DNA from: Paenibacillus sp. PL2-23
Lineage (GTDB): Bacteria; Bacillota; Bacilli; Paenibacillales; Paenibacillaceae
Length of the DNA stretch: 64,000 nt
Direction: 5' to 3'
Assembly (NCBI RefSeq): GCF_040834005.1
Contig: NZ_CP162129.1
Coordinates: 199,501-263,500, forward strand
Shown: one piece after another, positions 50,552 through 59,737 of the stretch
Position numbering within the stretch: the stretch's first letter is position 1
Layout of the letters: each line of letters starts with the position of its first letter
The notes under the pieces: model-generated
The model's database searches: none
What the model was told of the DNA's origin: nothing
What the model saw: the letters and a program-made list of their open reading frames with translations, nothing else
Program-made: the position numbers and the translations under genes

Positions 50552-53500
50552 ATGGTATTTAAAAAAAGTGTACGGGTTTTATTAATTTTAGTGCTTGCTT
50601 TCAGCGGTTTTACGGTTGCTCCAGAAGATAAGGTAAATGCGAATGCAACGAATCTTGCTCTCGGCAAGGCAGCCACATCTGATAGCGTATATATGTCCCA
50701 TTATTCAGCACCAAACATTAATGACGGGAATATTTCGAGTCATTGGTTTAGTGGTAATGGGGTTGCTTTTCCGAGATGGATTAGCGTCGATTTAGGGGAG
50801 GTAACCACCTTTCAAAGGTGGGTAATTAAGACTAACATTGCAGGTAGAAATGTTAATTATGAGCTGCAAACCAGCTCTAATGGCACTGACTATTCCACCA
50901 TCGCGGATCCTGCAGCGATTGTAACAGGAAACACTGCTGCTAATACTGACCAGGCTTTAGCAGCTCCTGTTTCCTCTCGATATGTCAGGGTCTTGTTTAC
51001 AAGTAATAATGGAAGTACGTTATCAAATACCATTTCAGAGTTTGAATTGTATACGGCCGTGGCTCCCGGCGCCCCTACGGGCGTGAGCGCGACGGCGGGA
51101 GACGGTCAAGCCGTCGTTAGCTTCATGCCGCCAGCCAGCAATGGAGGAGGAGCAATTACAGGCTATACCGTCACTTCTTCGGCGGGGGGCCTGACGGCAA
51201 CGGGCGCCTCGAGTCCAATTACGATAACCGGTCTAACAAACGGCACCGCCTATACATTCACCGTAACGGCAACAAACAGCGCAGGTGTCTCCGCGGCATC
51301 AACGGCGTCGAATGCTGTGGCGCCGAGGACGGCTCCCGGCGCCCCTGCGGGCGTGAGCGCGACGGCGGGAGACGGTCAAGCCGTCGTTAGCTTCACGCCG
51401 CCAGCCAGCAATGGAGGCGGAGCAATTACCGGCTATACCGTCACTTCCTCGCCGGGGGGCCTGACGGCAACAGGCGCCTCGAGCCCGCTAACGGTAACCG
51501 GTCTAACGAACGGCACCGCCTATACATTCACGGTAACGGCAACAAACAGCGCAGGGGTCTCCGCCGCATCAACGGCGTCGGAGGCTGTGACGCCAATGAC
51601 GGTTCCCGGCGCTCCTACGGGCGTGAGCGCGACAGCAGGAGACGGTCAAGCCGTCGTTAGCTTTACGCCGCCAGCCAGCAATGGAGGCGGCGCAATTACA
51701 GGCTATACCGTCACTTCCTCGCCAGGGGGCCTAACGGCAACGGGCGCCTCGAGTCCAATGACGGTAACCGGTCTAACAAATGGCACCGCCTATACATTCA
51801 CGGTAACGGCAACAAACAGCGCAGGGGTCTCCGCCGCATCAACGGCGTCGGATGTTGTGACGCCAATGACGGTTCCCGGCGCCCCTACGGGCGTGAGCGC
51901 GACGGCGGGAGACGGTCAAGCCGTCGTTAGCTTCACGCCGCCAGCCAGCAATGGAGGCGGCGCAATTACCGGCTATACCGTCACTTCCTCGCCGGGGGGA
52001 TTGACGGCAACAGGCGCCTCGAGTCCGATGACGATAACCGGTCTAACGAACGGCACCGCCTATACATTCACGGTAACGGCAACGAACAGCGCAGGGGTCT
52101 CCGCCGCATCAACGGCGTCGGATGTTGTAACGCCAATGACGGTTCCGGGCGCCCCCACAGGCGTAAGCGCGACGGCGGGAGATGGCCAAGCCGTCGTTAG
52201 CTTCACGCCGCCAGCCAGCAATGGAGGCGCCACAATTACCGGCTATACCGTCACTTCCTCGCCGGGGGGGCTGACGGCGACGGGCGCCTCGAGTCCGATA
52301 ACGGTAACCGGTCTAACGAACGGCACCGCCTATACATTCTCGGTAACGGCAACGAACAGCGAAGGGGTCTCGTCCGCATCAACAGCGTCGGATGCTGTAA
52401 CGCCAATGACGGTTCCCGGCGCCCCTACGGGCGTGAGTGCGACGGCGGGAGACGGTCAAGCCGTCGTTAGCTTCACGCCGCCAGCAAGCGATGGAGGGGG
52501 CGCAATTACCGGCTATACCGTCACCTCCTCGCCGGGGGGCTTGACGGCGACGGGCGCCTCGAGTCCGATAACGATAACCGGTCTAACGAACGGCACCGCC
52601 TATACATTCTCGGTAACGGCAACGAACAGCGCAGGGGTCTCCGCGGCATCAACGGCGTCGGATGCTGTAACGCCAATGACGGTTCCCGGCGCTCCTACGG
52701 GCGTGAGTGCAACGGCGGGAGACGGTCAAGCCGTCGTTAGCTTTACGCCGCCAGCAAGCGATGGAGGGGGCGCAATTACCGGCTATACCGTCACTTCCTC
52801 GCCGGAGGGCTTGACGGCGACGGGCGCCTCGAGTCCGATAACGATAACCGGTCTAACGAACGGCACCGCCTATACATTCTCGGTAACGGCAACAAACAGC
52901 GAAGGGGTCTCGTCCGCATCAACGGCGTCGGATGCTGTGACGCCGTTATCAAACAATGCTTACTTGAGCAGTCTGACGTTATCGAGTGGTCATCTAAACC
53001 CTGCATTTACGATGGAAACCACGGATTATAGGGTAAACGTGGGAAATAACGTGAGCAGTCTTACGGTGACAGCCGCAGTGGATGACGACAGTGCGACGCT
53101 CACGGTAAATGATGTTGTCGTAACTAGCGGCGAAGCGTCCGGGCAGGTCCCTCTAACGGTAGGCAGCAACGAGCTTGAGGTCAAAGTAACAGCCCAAGAC
53201 GGCACCATTATGATCTACACAGTGACCGTTACAAGGGATTACCCGTCATACTCTATTGAACCTGCTGCACCTGCATTCGAGCTTCTGCTCAATGGTAAGG
53301 TGGAGAAGGCCGGCACGGTGACAACGACCCAAATTCAAAATCAGAAGGTTACAATCGTGAAGGTGAATTCTTCCGTGCTTGAAGAAAAGCTGGATACAGA
53401 GGGACAAGGCGCGGTAATTACGGTTCCGGTATTTAATAGCTCTGATGTAGTCATAGGCCAACTAGATGGCCGGATGATCAAGCATATGGAACAGCAGCAA

Positions 53501-54520
53501 GCGGTGATCGAAATGAAAACCGAATATGCAACCTATACGCTGCCTGCAAAGCAAATTCATATTAGCGACGTCTCCAATCAGTTAGGCACAAATGTAGAGC
53601 TTCAGGACATTCAAGTGGCCATCAAAGTAGCCGCACCGGGACCGGAAGCGACCCAAATCATTAAGCAGTTGGCAACCCAATCGGGATTTCAGGTCGTTGC
53701 GCCGGTGCTTGATTTTACAATTGAAGTCACTCACGACGATACTACGATTGACGTCTCGACATTTAACTCTTATGTAGAAAGACAAATTGTCATTCCGGAT
53801 GGTGCAGATCCTGAGAAGATAACGACGGGAATTGTTATTGCTTCAGACGGAAGCGTGAGCCATGTGCCAACGAAAGTGGAAAAAATAAACGACAAGTATT
53901 ACGCGATCATAAACAGCTTAAGCAACAGCACGTACGCTGTCATCTGGCACCCCATGGCGTTTAAGGATATGGAACAGCACTGGGCTCAAGCCGATGTCAA
54001 CGATCTAGGCGCGCGGATGGTCATTAACGGAAGCGGCGATAATTTGTTCGAGCCGAACCGTTCGGTTACTCGCGCTGAATTTACCGCAATGATCGTAAAC
54101 GCCTTGGGATTAAAACGGGGCTCAGAAGCGAGGCCGTTTGTGGATGTGCAAGCAACAGATTGGTATGCTGAATGGATTCATACCGCAGTCTCCTATCAAC
54201 TGATACAGGGTTATGAGGACGGTACGTTTTCTCCAGGAAGCAATATTACGCGCGAACAGGCGATGGCGATCATATTCCATGCGATGAAATTAACCGGCAT
54301 GCAATCGGATATAAATGCCAGCGGAGCAGCAGGGATGCTTGCACAATATAGCGACAGCCACGAGGTGGCAGGCTGGGCTGTTGATGCGGTAGCGGGCAGT
54401 GTTCAAGCTGGAATCGTATCCGGCCGACCAAATGGCATGCTCGCGCCCAAAGACTATATTACTCGCGCGGAAGCAGCTAAGCTGGTAAGGAATTTATTAC
54501 AGAAATCCAATCTCATATAG
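50552..54520 (+). CDS. SLH-anchored surface protein with seven FnIII repeats
   Basis: A 1322-residue wall protein. Order: signal peptide (VFKKSVRVLLILVLAFSGF), an F5/8-type C (discoidin) domain (about 28-168), seven FnIII modules of exactly 90 residues (about 170-800), a cadherin-like beta-sandwich (about 802-890), a long beta region, and three SLH domains (about 1133-1320; DMEQHWAQADVNDLGARMVI, DVQATDWYAEWIHTAVSYQL, AVDAVAGSVQAGIVSGRPNG) that bind pyruvylated wall polymer. ATG 50552 follows AAAGGAAG at 9 bases; longer readings from 50414 lack a signal peptide at the N-terminus. It may bind plant polysaccharide or act in adhesion. Confidence 0.92.
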   Translation: MVFKKSVRVLLILVLAFSGFTVAPEDKVNANATNLALGKAATSDSVYMSHYSAPNINDGNISSHWFSGNGVAFPRWISVDLGEVTTFQRWVIKTNIAGRNVNYELQTSSNGTDYSTIADPAAIVTGNTAANTDQALAAPVSSRYVRVLFTSNNGSTLSNTISEFELYTAVAPGAPTGVSATAGDGQAVVSFMPPASNGGGAITGYTVTSSAGGLTATGASSPITITGLTNGTAYTFTVTATNSAGVSAASTASNAVAPRTAPGAPAGVSATAGDGQAVVSFTPPASNGGGAITGYTVTSSPGGLTATGASSPLTVTGLTNGTAYTFTVTATNSAGVSAASTASEAVTPMTVPGAPTGVSATAGDGQAVVSFTPPASNGGGAITGYTVTSSPGGLTATGASSPMTVTGLTNGTAYTFTVTATNSAGVSAASTASDVVTPMTVPGAPTGVSATAGDGQAVVSFTPPASNGGGAITGYTVTSSPGGLTATGASSPMTITGLTNGTAYTFTVTATNSAGVSAASTASDVVTPMTVPGAPTGVSATAGDGQAVVSFTPPASNGGATITGYTVTSSPGGLTATGASSPITVTGLTNGTAYTFSVTATNSEGVSSASTASDAVTPMTVPGAPTGVSATAGDGQAVVSFTPPASDGGGAITGYTVTSSPGGLTATGASSPITITGLTNGTAYTFSVTATNSAGVSAASTASDAVTPMTVPGAPTGVSATAGDGQAVVSFTPPASDGGGAITGYTVTSSPEGLTATGASSPITITGLTNGTAYTFSVTATNSEGVSSASTASDAVTPLSNNAYLSSLTLSSGHLNPAFTMETTDYRVNVGNNVSSLTVTAAVDDDSATLTVNDVVVTSGEASGQVPLTVGSNELEVKVTAQDGTIMIYTVTVTRDYPSYSIEPAAPAFELLLNGKVEKAGTVTTTQIQNQKVTIVKVNSSVLEEKLDTEGQGAVITVPVFNSSDVVIGQLDGRMIKHMEQQQAVIEMKTEYATYTLPAKQIHISDVSNQLGTNVELQDIQVAIKVAAPGPEATQIIKQLATQSGFQVVAPVLDFTIEVTHDDTTIDVSTFNSYVERQIVIPDGADPEKITTGIVIASDGSVSHVPTKVEKINDKYYAIINSLSNSTYAVIWHPMAFKDMEQHWAQADVNDLGARMVINGSGDNLFEPNRSVTRAEFTAMIVNALGLKRGSEARPFVDVQATDWYAEWIHTAVSYQLIQGYEDGTFSPGSNITREQAMAIIFHAMKLTGMQSDINASGAAGMLAQYSDSHEVAGWAVDAVAGSVQAGIVSGRPNGMLAPKDYITRAEAAKLVRNLLQKSNLI
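51061..52950 (+). repeat. Seven tandem 270-bp FnIII-coding repeats
   Basis: Units start at 51061, 51331, 51601, 51871, 52141, 52411 and 52681. They differ by scattered, mostly synonymous substitutions, and the number is likely unstable by recombination. GC is higher than in the flanking domains of the same gene. Confidence 0.93.
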
Positions 54521-54680
54521 GGCAAGCTCGGACAATTATACCCCCCCATGAACATGATGAACATCACGTTTATCATAGACACCGAGAATACCCCTGCCTC
54601 TAAGCTACCGTACTCACGAAGTGAGAGTGTAGGCAGGGGATGAATCGGGAATTTTGCTCATGGATAGACACGAACATTTG

Positions 54681-54689
54681 TGCTATAAT
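54681..54689 (+). promoter_or_regulatory. Extended -10 promoter of tnpB
   Basis: TGCTATAAT, a perfect extended -10 element, lies 36 bases before the GTG start of tnpB. No good -35 is visible. Confidence 0.5.
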
Positions 54690-54724
54690 TGGAATGAGTT
54701 AACATTCATCTCTTTTGCAGCGAG

Positions 54725-55828
54725 GTGACGAATCAGACGATGCTCCAGCATAAAGCCTTCAAATTTCGGATCTATCCTAGTCATGTACAAATCATGCAAC
54801 TGCGCAAAACGTTGGGTTGCTGCCGTTTTGTGTTCAACCACTTCCTATCAAAATGGAGTCAGATCTATCAGGCTACAGGCAAAGGTTTGTCTTATAACGC
54901 CTGTGCATCTCAGCTTCCTGACATGAAGCGCGAGTGGTCTTGGTTGAAAGAAGTGGATAGCATTGCCTTGCAGTCAGCTGTGCGAAACTTGGCTGACGGA
55001 TATCAGCGCCACTTCAACAAGCAAAATGAACGACCTCGCTTCAAGAGTCGCAAGCATCCCGTACAAAGCTATACGACGCGATATACGAACGGGAACATTG
55101 CTGTGAAGGAAAACCGTCTGCAACTTCCCAAGCTAGGCTGGGTACCCTATGCCAAGTCAAGAGAGATCGAAGGCCGGATCCTATCCGCTACCGTACGACT
55201 AGCCCCAAGCGGCAAATGGTTTGTATCGTTGGTATGCGAGGTTGACATCCAGCCTCTTCCTTTAACGGACAGCATACTTGGCATTGACGTGGGTATCAAG
55301 TATCTTGCCGTGCCTTCGGAAGGTCCTGCAATGGATAATCCAAGATATACATTGCGATATGAACGGCTGCTCACGAAATGGCAGCGCATCCTTGCAAGAA
55401 GGAAACAAGGCGGAAGTAACTGGTCTAAAGCGAAAAGAAAAGTCGCCCTTATCCATGAAAGGATTCGAAATAGCCGATTAGACGCGATGCATAAGCAGAC
55501 TACGAAATGGATCCGTGAAAACCAAACGATCTGTCTCGAGGACTTACGTATTGCAAACATGATGAAACAACGACACCTCGCCAAACACATAGCAGATGCA
55601 TCCTGGGGCGAAATGAGCCGTCAACTGCATTACAAAGCCAAGTGGTATGGCCGAACGGTCAAAGAAACACCGGTTTTTGCGCCAACGAGTCAAACCTGTC
55701 ACATCTGTGGGAACAAGCAAGCAGAAGTGAGAGATTTGAGCGTGCGGGAATGGACATGTTCATCCTGCCAAACACCACATGACCGAGATTGGAATGCGGC
55801 ACAAAACATAAAGGCCATGGCCCAGTAA
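54725..55828 (+). CDS. tnpB: RNA-guided nuclease TnpB
   Basis: A 367-residue TnpB, ancestor-type relative of Cas12. RuvC residues are complete: Asp in ILGIDVGIKYLA, Glu in CLEDLRIANM and Asp in HDRDWNAAQNI. A zinc finger has CHIC and CSSC. The N-terminal OrfB_IS605 helix-turn-helix begins KAFKFRIYPSHVQIMQLRKT. It should cut DNA next to a transposon-adjacent motif guided by omega-RNA made from its own 3' end. GTG 54725 or ATG 54740 are possible starts. Confidence 0.93.
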   Translation: MTNQTMLQHKAFKFRIYPSHVQIMQLRKTLGCCRFVFNHFLSKWSQIYQATGKGLSYNACASQLPDMKREWSWLKEVDSIALQSAVRNLADGYQRHFNKQNERPRFKSRKHPVQSYTTRYTNGNIAVKENRLQLPKLGWVPYAKSREIEGRILSATVRLAPSGKWFVSLVCEVDIQPLPLTDSILGIDVGIKYLAVPSEGPAMDNPRYTLRYERLLTKWQRILARRKQGGSNWSKAKRKVALIHERIRNSRLDAMHKQTTKWIRENQTICLEDLRIANMMKQRHLAKHIADASWGEMSRQLHYKAKWYGRTVKETPVFAPTSQTCHICGNKQAEVRDLSVREWTCSSCQTPHDRDWNAAQNIKAMAQ

Positions 55829-55963
55829 AGAACAAAATAGGAACTGTGGGAACCACAGGGATCGCTTGGTGTACGATATTTCAAAAAAATATCGCTACGA
55901 CTTTGCTCCGTGAGGAGCAGCAACCCAAGAATCCTCCACCTCTTAGGTGGCGGGAGTGTTCAA
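55800..55963 (+). ncRNA. omega-RNA scaffold region of the TnpB element
   Basis: The tnpB 3' end and 135 bases after it contain successive hairpins: CTGTGG/CCACAG, GATATTT/AAATATC, TGCTCC/GGAGCA and CTCCACC/GGTGG-CGGGAG, ending GTGTTCAA at 55963. This is the usual form of reRNA or omega-RNA. The guide would be the 16-20 bases after 55963. The 5' boundary is approximate. Confidence 0.7.
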
Positions 55964-55986
55964 GGAAGGGGTATTTTTTCTTCCCC

Positions 55987-56027
55987 GACCGACCTTCAAG
56001 CTTCGGTCCTCCAATTTGTAGAGCGAG
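55987..56027 (+). repeat. 41-base hairpin repeat, copy 1
   Basis: This copy differs at 3 positions from 59738-59778. It contains a dyad (GACCGA/TCGGTC around CTTCAAGC) followed by CTCCAATTTGTAGAGCGAG. Here it stands 24 bases after the TnpB element end with no + strand gene nearby. Confidence 0.7.
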
Positions 56028-56068
56028 CGGGAGTAAGGCATATCGAGGTTATTGTAGAATGCTTGCAA

Positions 56069-57082
56069 TTATATGGATTTAACTAATTGATCACGATCGG
56101 CAGCAAGCGGAGGCTGCTCAAGCCAGCCGTATTCAATCAACATTTTCACACCTTGCTCTGAAAACTTGCTGATGTCCGTGAGCATCCCTGCGTAATCTAG
56201 AGCTACGTCGTGCCGCAGGTTTGAAGAAACGCCAAAAGCAATGTTTAACATACTTCCCGCGTTGGCTAGGGAAACATGATAAAGCATTAATTTGTCCGAG
56301 AATGGTGCCTGCTTTGAATCTAATATTTCGGCGTCCCAGAGCTGAGGGGATGGCAGATGATCTTTCGTGAGGAGATCCTGCAATTTGTTGATGTTTTTAG
56401 AGGACAGGTCTCTGCCGGCTACCATATATTTTTTTATATCTGACGAGTTTGCAGCTTGACTAAAGGCGATCATAAGCGATTTTCCAAGCTGATTGGCATC
56501 CAGGTTTATATATAGTCCCGTAATTTCAGTTGCTGAGAGCGGTCTTTGCTTCGTAAACATGTTGTGCAGAAAACCGTTGGATTCAACAAATTTGACTTCC
56601 TTAGGTATGGGGATCCCCGGTGCCCGTATGATAAATCCTTTCGCTAACATACAATTCATGACATCTTGGTAAAGCTCACTAGCATCATCAATGCATTCAT
56701 CAAAGTAGGAGCGGATATCTTCGCGGAAGGAAACGGTTAAAGAGTTGGAGAATTGTATAAGGTTTATTCTTGCCATCTCCTTCAAATAAAAGAGATAAAA
56801 TTTATCAGTGAATATCACCGTGGCATTTTGATGAACATCATTGGAGCTAAATCCAGCCGGGAGGGCGAAGCTTTCCTTATGGAAGATCTCTTTTAGTTTA
56901 GAAATATGCTTCTGTGTCATTTGTTGAGCTTTTTCTAATAGTTGCTTGATTCGCTGGTCATTGGTATTAGACACATAATGAGAAAATACGCAGTCTAACA
57001 GGGTCTCGCCTATGTAATTCTTCCAAATCTCACCAATCTCAGTGGCGGTTAACGTAATATATCGGCCTTCTTGGTTATCCAC
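56069..57082 (-). CDS. DUF3231 family protein
   Basis: A 337-residue protein with two tandem DUF3231 units (about 10-165 and 180-330), each a helical bundle of ferritin-like character. Marked repeats: LTATEIGEIWKNYIGETL in the first half and LSATEITGLYINLDANQLGK in the second. Members occur widely in Bacillus and Paenibacillus and are thought to be spore-linked, but the function is unknown. It is AT-rich and divergent from the helicase gene. Confidence 0.85.
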   Translation of the reverse strand: MDNQEGRYITLTATEIGEIWKNYIGETLLDCVFSHYVSNTNDQRIKQLLEKAQQMTQKHISKLKEIFHKESFALPAGFSSNDVHQNATVIFTDKFYLFYLKEMARINLIQFSNSLTVSFREDIRSYFDECIDDASELYQDVMNCMLAKGFIIRAPGIPIPKEVKFVESNGFLHNMFTKQRPLSATEITGLYINLDANQLGKSLMIAFSQAANSSDIKKYMVAGRDLSSKNINKLQDLLTKDHLPSPQLWDAEILDSKQAPFSDKLMLYHVSLANAGSMLNIAFGVSSNLRHDVALDYAGMLTDISKFSEQGVKMLIEYGWLEQPPLAADRDQLVKSI

Positions 57083-57275
57083 GTAATCAGCTCCTATAGA
57101 TTGTATTGTTTACATTATGTTGAATGTCTGATTCATTTATTCAGGCGAGGGACATATATTGTGAAAAAGGATAATCCGCAGCAGCGAGAACGCATAGAAG
57201 CTGTTTTGTCGTGGGTGTTGAAGACATTTCATTTCCGAATGTATCATGGATGTTCTACATTCAAAAAAGAGAGAT

Positions 57276-57309
57276 AACGGGCTACCCGCTTTGGTTGGCC
57301 CGTTTTCCT
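57276..57309 (+). terminator. Attenuator-like hairpin in the dbpA leader
   Basis: AACGGGC (57276-57282) and GCCCGTT (57298-57304) form a 7-bp stem followed by TTCCTTTG, 128 bases before the dbpA start. There is no gene on this strand between 57083 and 57432, so it lies in a long leader. Confidence 0.5.
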
Positions 57310-57432
57310 TTGCAACAAACCAGTTGTAATCGGAATCAGTTAGAAATACACTTTTATCTCATACGGGGTAGGAATGTTTCACAATATGGGATACATTTAA
57401 GCAATACAGGGTTTACAAAAAGGAGCTTATTC

Positions 57433-58881
57433 ATGGATATTCAAAGCTTTCAGGATTATAAATTAAGCGAGGATATTCTGCGTGCCTTGGATCACTTGGG
57501 GTACCAGAGTCCGACAGAGGTTCAGAACAGTGTCATTCCCTCTGCGCTAGAGATGAAGGATATGACCGTGAAATCCCGAACGGGAAGCGGCAAGACGGCG
57601 GCTTACGGGATTCCTGTCTGCGAAATGGTGGAGTGGGAAGAGAATCGGCCGCAGGCATTGATTCTGACTCCAACACGCGAGCTTGCCGATCAGGTCAAAC
57701 AGGATATTATGAATATCGGCAGGTATAAACGAATCAAAGCAATCGCGATCTATGGAAAGCAGCCGTTTGCTAGACAGAAGACGCAGCTGACGTACAGAAA
57801 TCATGTTGTCGTCGGTACGCCGGGCCGGGTGATGGATCATATCGAGAAACGAACCATCGACTTGGAGCAAGTCAGATTCCTTGTCATTGACGAAGCCGAC
57901 GAGATGCTGAATATGGGATTTATCGAGCAAGTGGAAAAAATTATTCGAGAGCTGCCTAAGGATCGTATGACGATGCTATTCTCGGCAACGCTGCCCAAGG
58001 ATGTCGAGCGTTTATGCCACCGGTATATGAATCAGCCGTTGGATATTGAGATTAAGACAGCTGGGAAAGCGAACGGTCAGATCGAGCATTCCCTCTATAT
58101 GGTGAAGGATGAGCATAAGCTCCAGCTGCTCCGGGCTGTCACAGTGGTCGAGAATCCGGACAGCTGTATCATCTTCTGCCGAACGCAGACGAGAGTTGAG
58201 GTTGTGTACAAAGCATTAGAGAAGCAGGGCTACCCCTGTAATAGAATCCATGGCGGAATGGAGCAGGACGAGCGCATTGAGGTGATGAATGCGTTCAAGC
58301 AAGGGGAGTTTCGCTATCTGATTGCAACGGATGTAGCAGCGAGAGGCATTGATATTGATAACATCAGTCATGTAATCAACTACGATCTTCCATTAGAGAA
58401 TGAAAGTTACGTACACCGGACGGGTCGAACGGGACGGGCAGGCCATTCCGGCAAAGCGATCTCTCTCGCCACGCCTAGTGAGGAGAAATTCATTCTTCAT
58501 ATTGAAAAATATATCGGGTTCGAGATTCCGAAGAAAACGAGTCCTTCAGGAGAAGCTGTGGCCCAAGGGGAATCGGCTTTTGAAGCAAAACTGAAGAAGC
58601 AGGCAGCCGTTAAGAAGAACAAGGAATCGCGCGTGGATCAAGATGTTATGAAGCTGTATTTTAACGGTGGGAAGAAAAAGAAGCTTAGAGCTGTCGACTT
58701 TGTCGGCACCATCGCGAAGATTGAAGGCGTGTCGGCGGAGGATATCGGGATTATCACGATTGAGGATAACGTTTCCTATGTGGATATTCTCAACGGCAAA
58801 GGCCGCCTGGTCCTTCGTATGATGAAGGATACAACGATCAAAGGAAAGCTGCTTAAGGTCCAGGAAGCGAACAGAAGATAA
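57433..58881 (+). CDS. dbpA: DEAD-box RNA helicase DbpA/YxiN
   Basis: A 482-residue helicase: Q motif region, motif [20 protein letters not shown], motif [15 protein letters not shown], and [11 protein letters not shown] with [10 protein letters not shown]. The C-terminal 75 residues ([20 protein letters not shown] to [10 protein letters not shown]) form the DbpA RNA-binding domain, which recognises 23S rRNA hairpin 92 during large-subunit assembly. ATG 57433 follows AAAAGGAG; the longer 57211 reading overlaps the leader hairpin. Confidence 0.93.
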   Translation: MDIQSFQDYKLSEDILRALDHLGYQSPTEVQNSVIPSALEMKDMTVKSRTGSGKTAAYGIPVCEMVEWEENRPQALILTPTRELADQVKQDIMNIGRYKRIKAIAIYGKQPFARQKTQLTYRNHVVVGTPGRVMDHIEKRTIDLEQVRFLVIDEADEMLNMGFIEQVEKIIRELPKDRMTMLFSATLPKDVERLCHRYMNQPLDIEIKTAGKANGQIEHSLYMVKDEHKLQLLRAVTVVENPDSCIIFCRTQTRVEVVYKALEKQGYPCNRIHGGMEQDERIEVMNAFKQGEFRYLIATDVAARGIDIDNISHVINYDLPLENESYVHRTGRTGRAGHSGKAISLATPSEEKFILHIEKYIGFEIPKKTSPSGEAVAQGESAFEAKLKKQAAVKKNKESRVDQDVMKLYFNGGKKKKLRAVDFVGTIAKIEGVSAEDIGIITIEDNVSYVDILNGKGRLVLRMMKDTTIKGKLLKVQEANRR

Positions 58882-58898
58882 AATGACGTTGATACAAG

Positions 58899-59000
58899 TT
58901 CCACTTCTGTGTGCAAGACCCTGACATCGAAGGGCTCGTTCAAACCATTGTCGATAATGGCGGGAAATAAAGAATGCCGATTAGAGAGTATTACCCTTAG
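58899..59000 (+). pseudogene. Fragment of a VOC-family gene
   Basis: This 34-codon piece reads FHFCVQDPDIEGLV, then IVDNGGK, a TAA, RMPIREYYP and TAG. It matches the intact VOC protein encoded at 36210-36719 (FHFCVQDPDIEGLV, NGGKQRMPIREYYP), with CAA changed to TAA. Everything before and after is missing. Confidence 0.85.
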
Positions 59001-59001
59001 T

Positions 59002-59137
59002 CTCGATCTCGATTCCACACGTGGAGACGGTATACGGCAACCAGCAGGGCGCAGCGGTTGGCGTCAATAGCTACAAGACCGGACGCAGGAGCTGCCATCC
59101 CTTGCTGGTATACTTAGGCAAGTCAATATGCTCGTGA
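59002..59137 (+). pseudogene. Fragment of an IS1380-like transposase
   Basis: LDLDST (59002-59019) continues after one extra base into VETVYGNQQGAAVGVNSYKT and GRRSCHPLLVYLGKS, ending in TGA at 59135. This is the DSTVETVYG..GAAVGYNP..GR.S.HPLL region of IS1380-family transposases with its catalytic Asp. A frameshift at 59020 and truncation on both sides show it is dead. It abuts the VOC fragment directly. Confidence 0.75.
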
Positions 59138-59245
59138 ACGCTGCGCTCCAGAAACACCGGCGGTTCGACAGATTTCCTTCCTATTGTGAAGGAGATCTTC
59201 GACCTTATTGGGTTGCGTGAAGTCCGAACTCATTTACATGCAAAA

Positions 59246-59327
59246 AATTTAAATGCAGAACGTACAGTTCATTTTATCGGAAAGCCCCTTACGACGGTCG
59301 CTAACTGCAGAACTTACATTTAAATTT
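59246..59327. repeat. MITE-like palindromic element
   Basis: AAATTTAAATG (59246-59256) and CATTTAAATTT (59317-59327) are perfect 11-base terminal inverted repeats. Inside them CAGAACGTACAGTT and AACTGCAGAACTTA form further related arms. There is no ORF. Size and structure suggest a small non-autonomous element or folded intergenic repeat. Confidence 0.55.
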
Positions 59328-59364
59328 GTGTTTTTTGGGAAAATGACGTGCTTGACCCTAAATT

Positions 59365-59431
59365 AGCTGTACGTTTTGCAGGTAATCCCCTGAGGTAGGG
59401 TTGATAGCCCCAATTAACTGTAGGTTTTGCA
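59365..59431 (+). repeat. Two copies of an A(A/G)CTGTA(C/G)GTTTTGCA motif
   Basis: AGCTGTACGTTTTGCAGGT (59365 on) and AACTGTAGGTTTTGCAGGT (59416 on) lie 51 bases apart. Their reverse complement appears as TGCAGAACGTACAGTT at 59254. They are probably parts of one dispersed repeat family. Confidence 0.6.
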
Positions 59432-59568
59432 GGTCAGGTCATTCTCGTATCCGCCTGCTTTGCTTTGCTTTGCAACGTCACTTTCTCCGATCCGTCGATG
59501 ATCCAACGATCTGTAAGCTGGCATGTCACGATAGCTGTGGTTGAATAAGCGAAGAAGCACGTTATACA

Positions 59569-59622
59569 AATATCCATTGAGTGGACATGATTACGATCGT
59601 GTCCATGCAATGGATATTTTTT
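59569..59622 (+). terminator. Long rho-independent terminator
   Basis: AATATCCATTG pairs with CAATGGATATT and TGGACA with TGTCCA, giving an extended stem with a two-base internal bulge on each side, followed by TTTTTT. No complete gene ends just before it, so it may belong to a lost gene of the degraded region or to a long dbpA transcript. Confidence 0.75.
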
Positions 59623-59737
59623 GTCTACGAACAGGACGCGATACCCGCTTAATCGGACAGGGGGTGAAAAGAATTCATCCTCCCTAATACTTGGAAGTCG
59701 TTATAAGCTATAACTTGGAATGATGACCATGACGGCA

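Larger units (their letters stand above)
54591..55963 (+). mobile_element. Solitary TnpB element (IS200/IS605 superfamily, IS1341-like)
   Basis: The element carries only tnpB; no TnpA tyrosine transposase is present, so it depends on a TnpA elsewhere or is immobile. The left part has a hairpin (CCCCTGCCT 54591-54599, AGGCAGGGG 54631-54639), and the right end is the typical structured sequence ending CGGGAGTGTTCAA at 55963. The exact left boundary is not determined. It lies just after the SLH protein gene. Confidence 0.8.
59138..59568. other. Gene-poor stretch
   Basis: Apart from the repeats listed separately, I see no supported gene here. A minus-strand reading around 59460-59545 is open for about 35 codons but has no start signal or recognisable motif. 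GCTTT is repeated at about 59459-59473. Confidence 0.3.

Noticed and set aside
57071..57277. 68-codon ORF in the dbpA leader
   Set aside because: No ribosome site at the ATG and no recognisable motif. A GTG within it at about 57160 could start a shorter peptide, but nothing supports it.
59455..59545. Minus-strand reading of about 35 codons possibly from a lost gene
   Set aside because: No start signal, no motif and not long enough to separate from chance.
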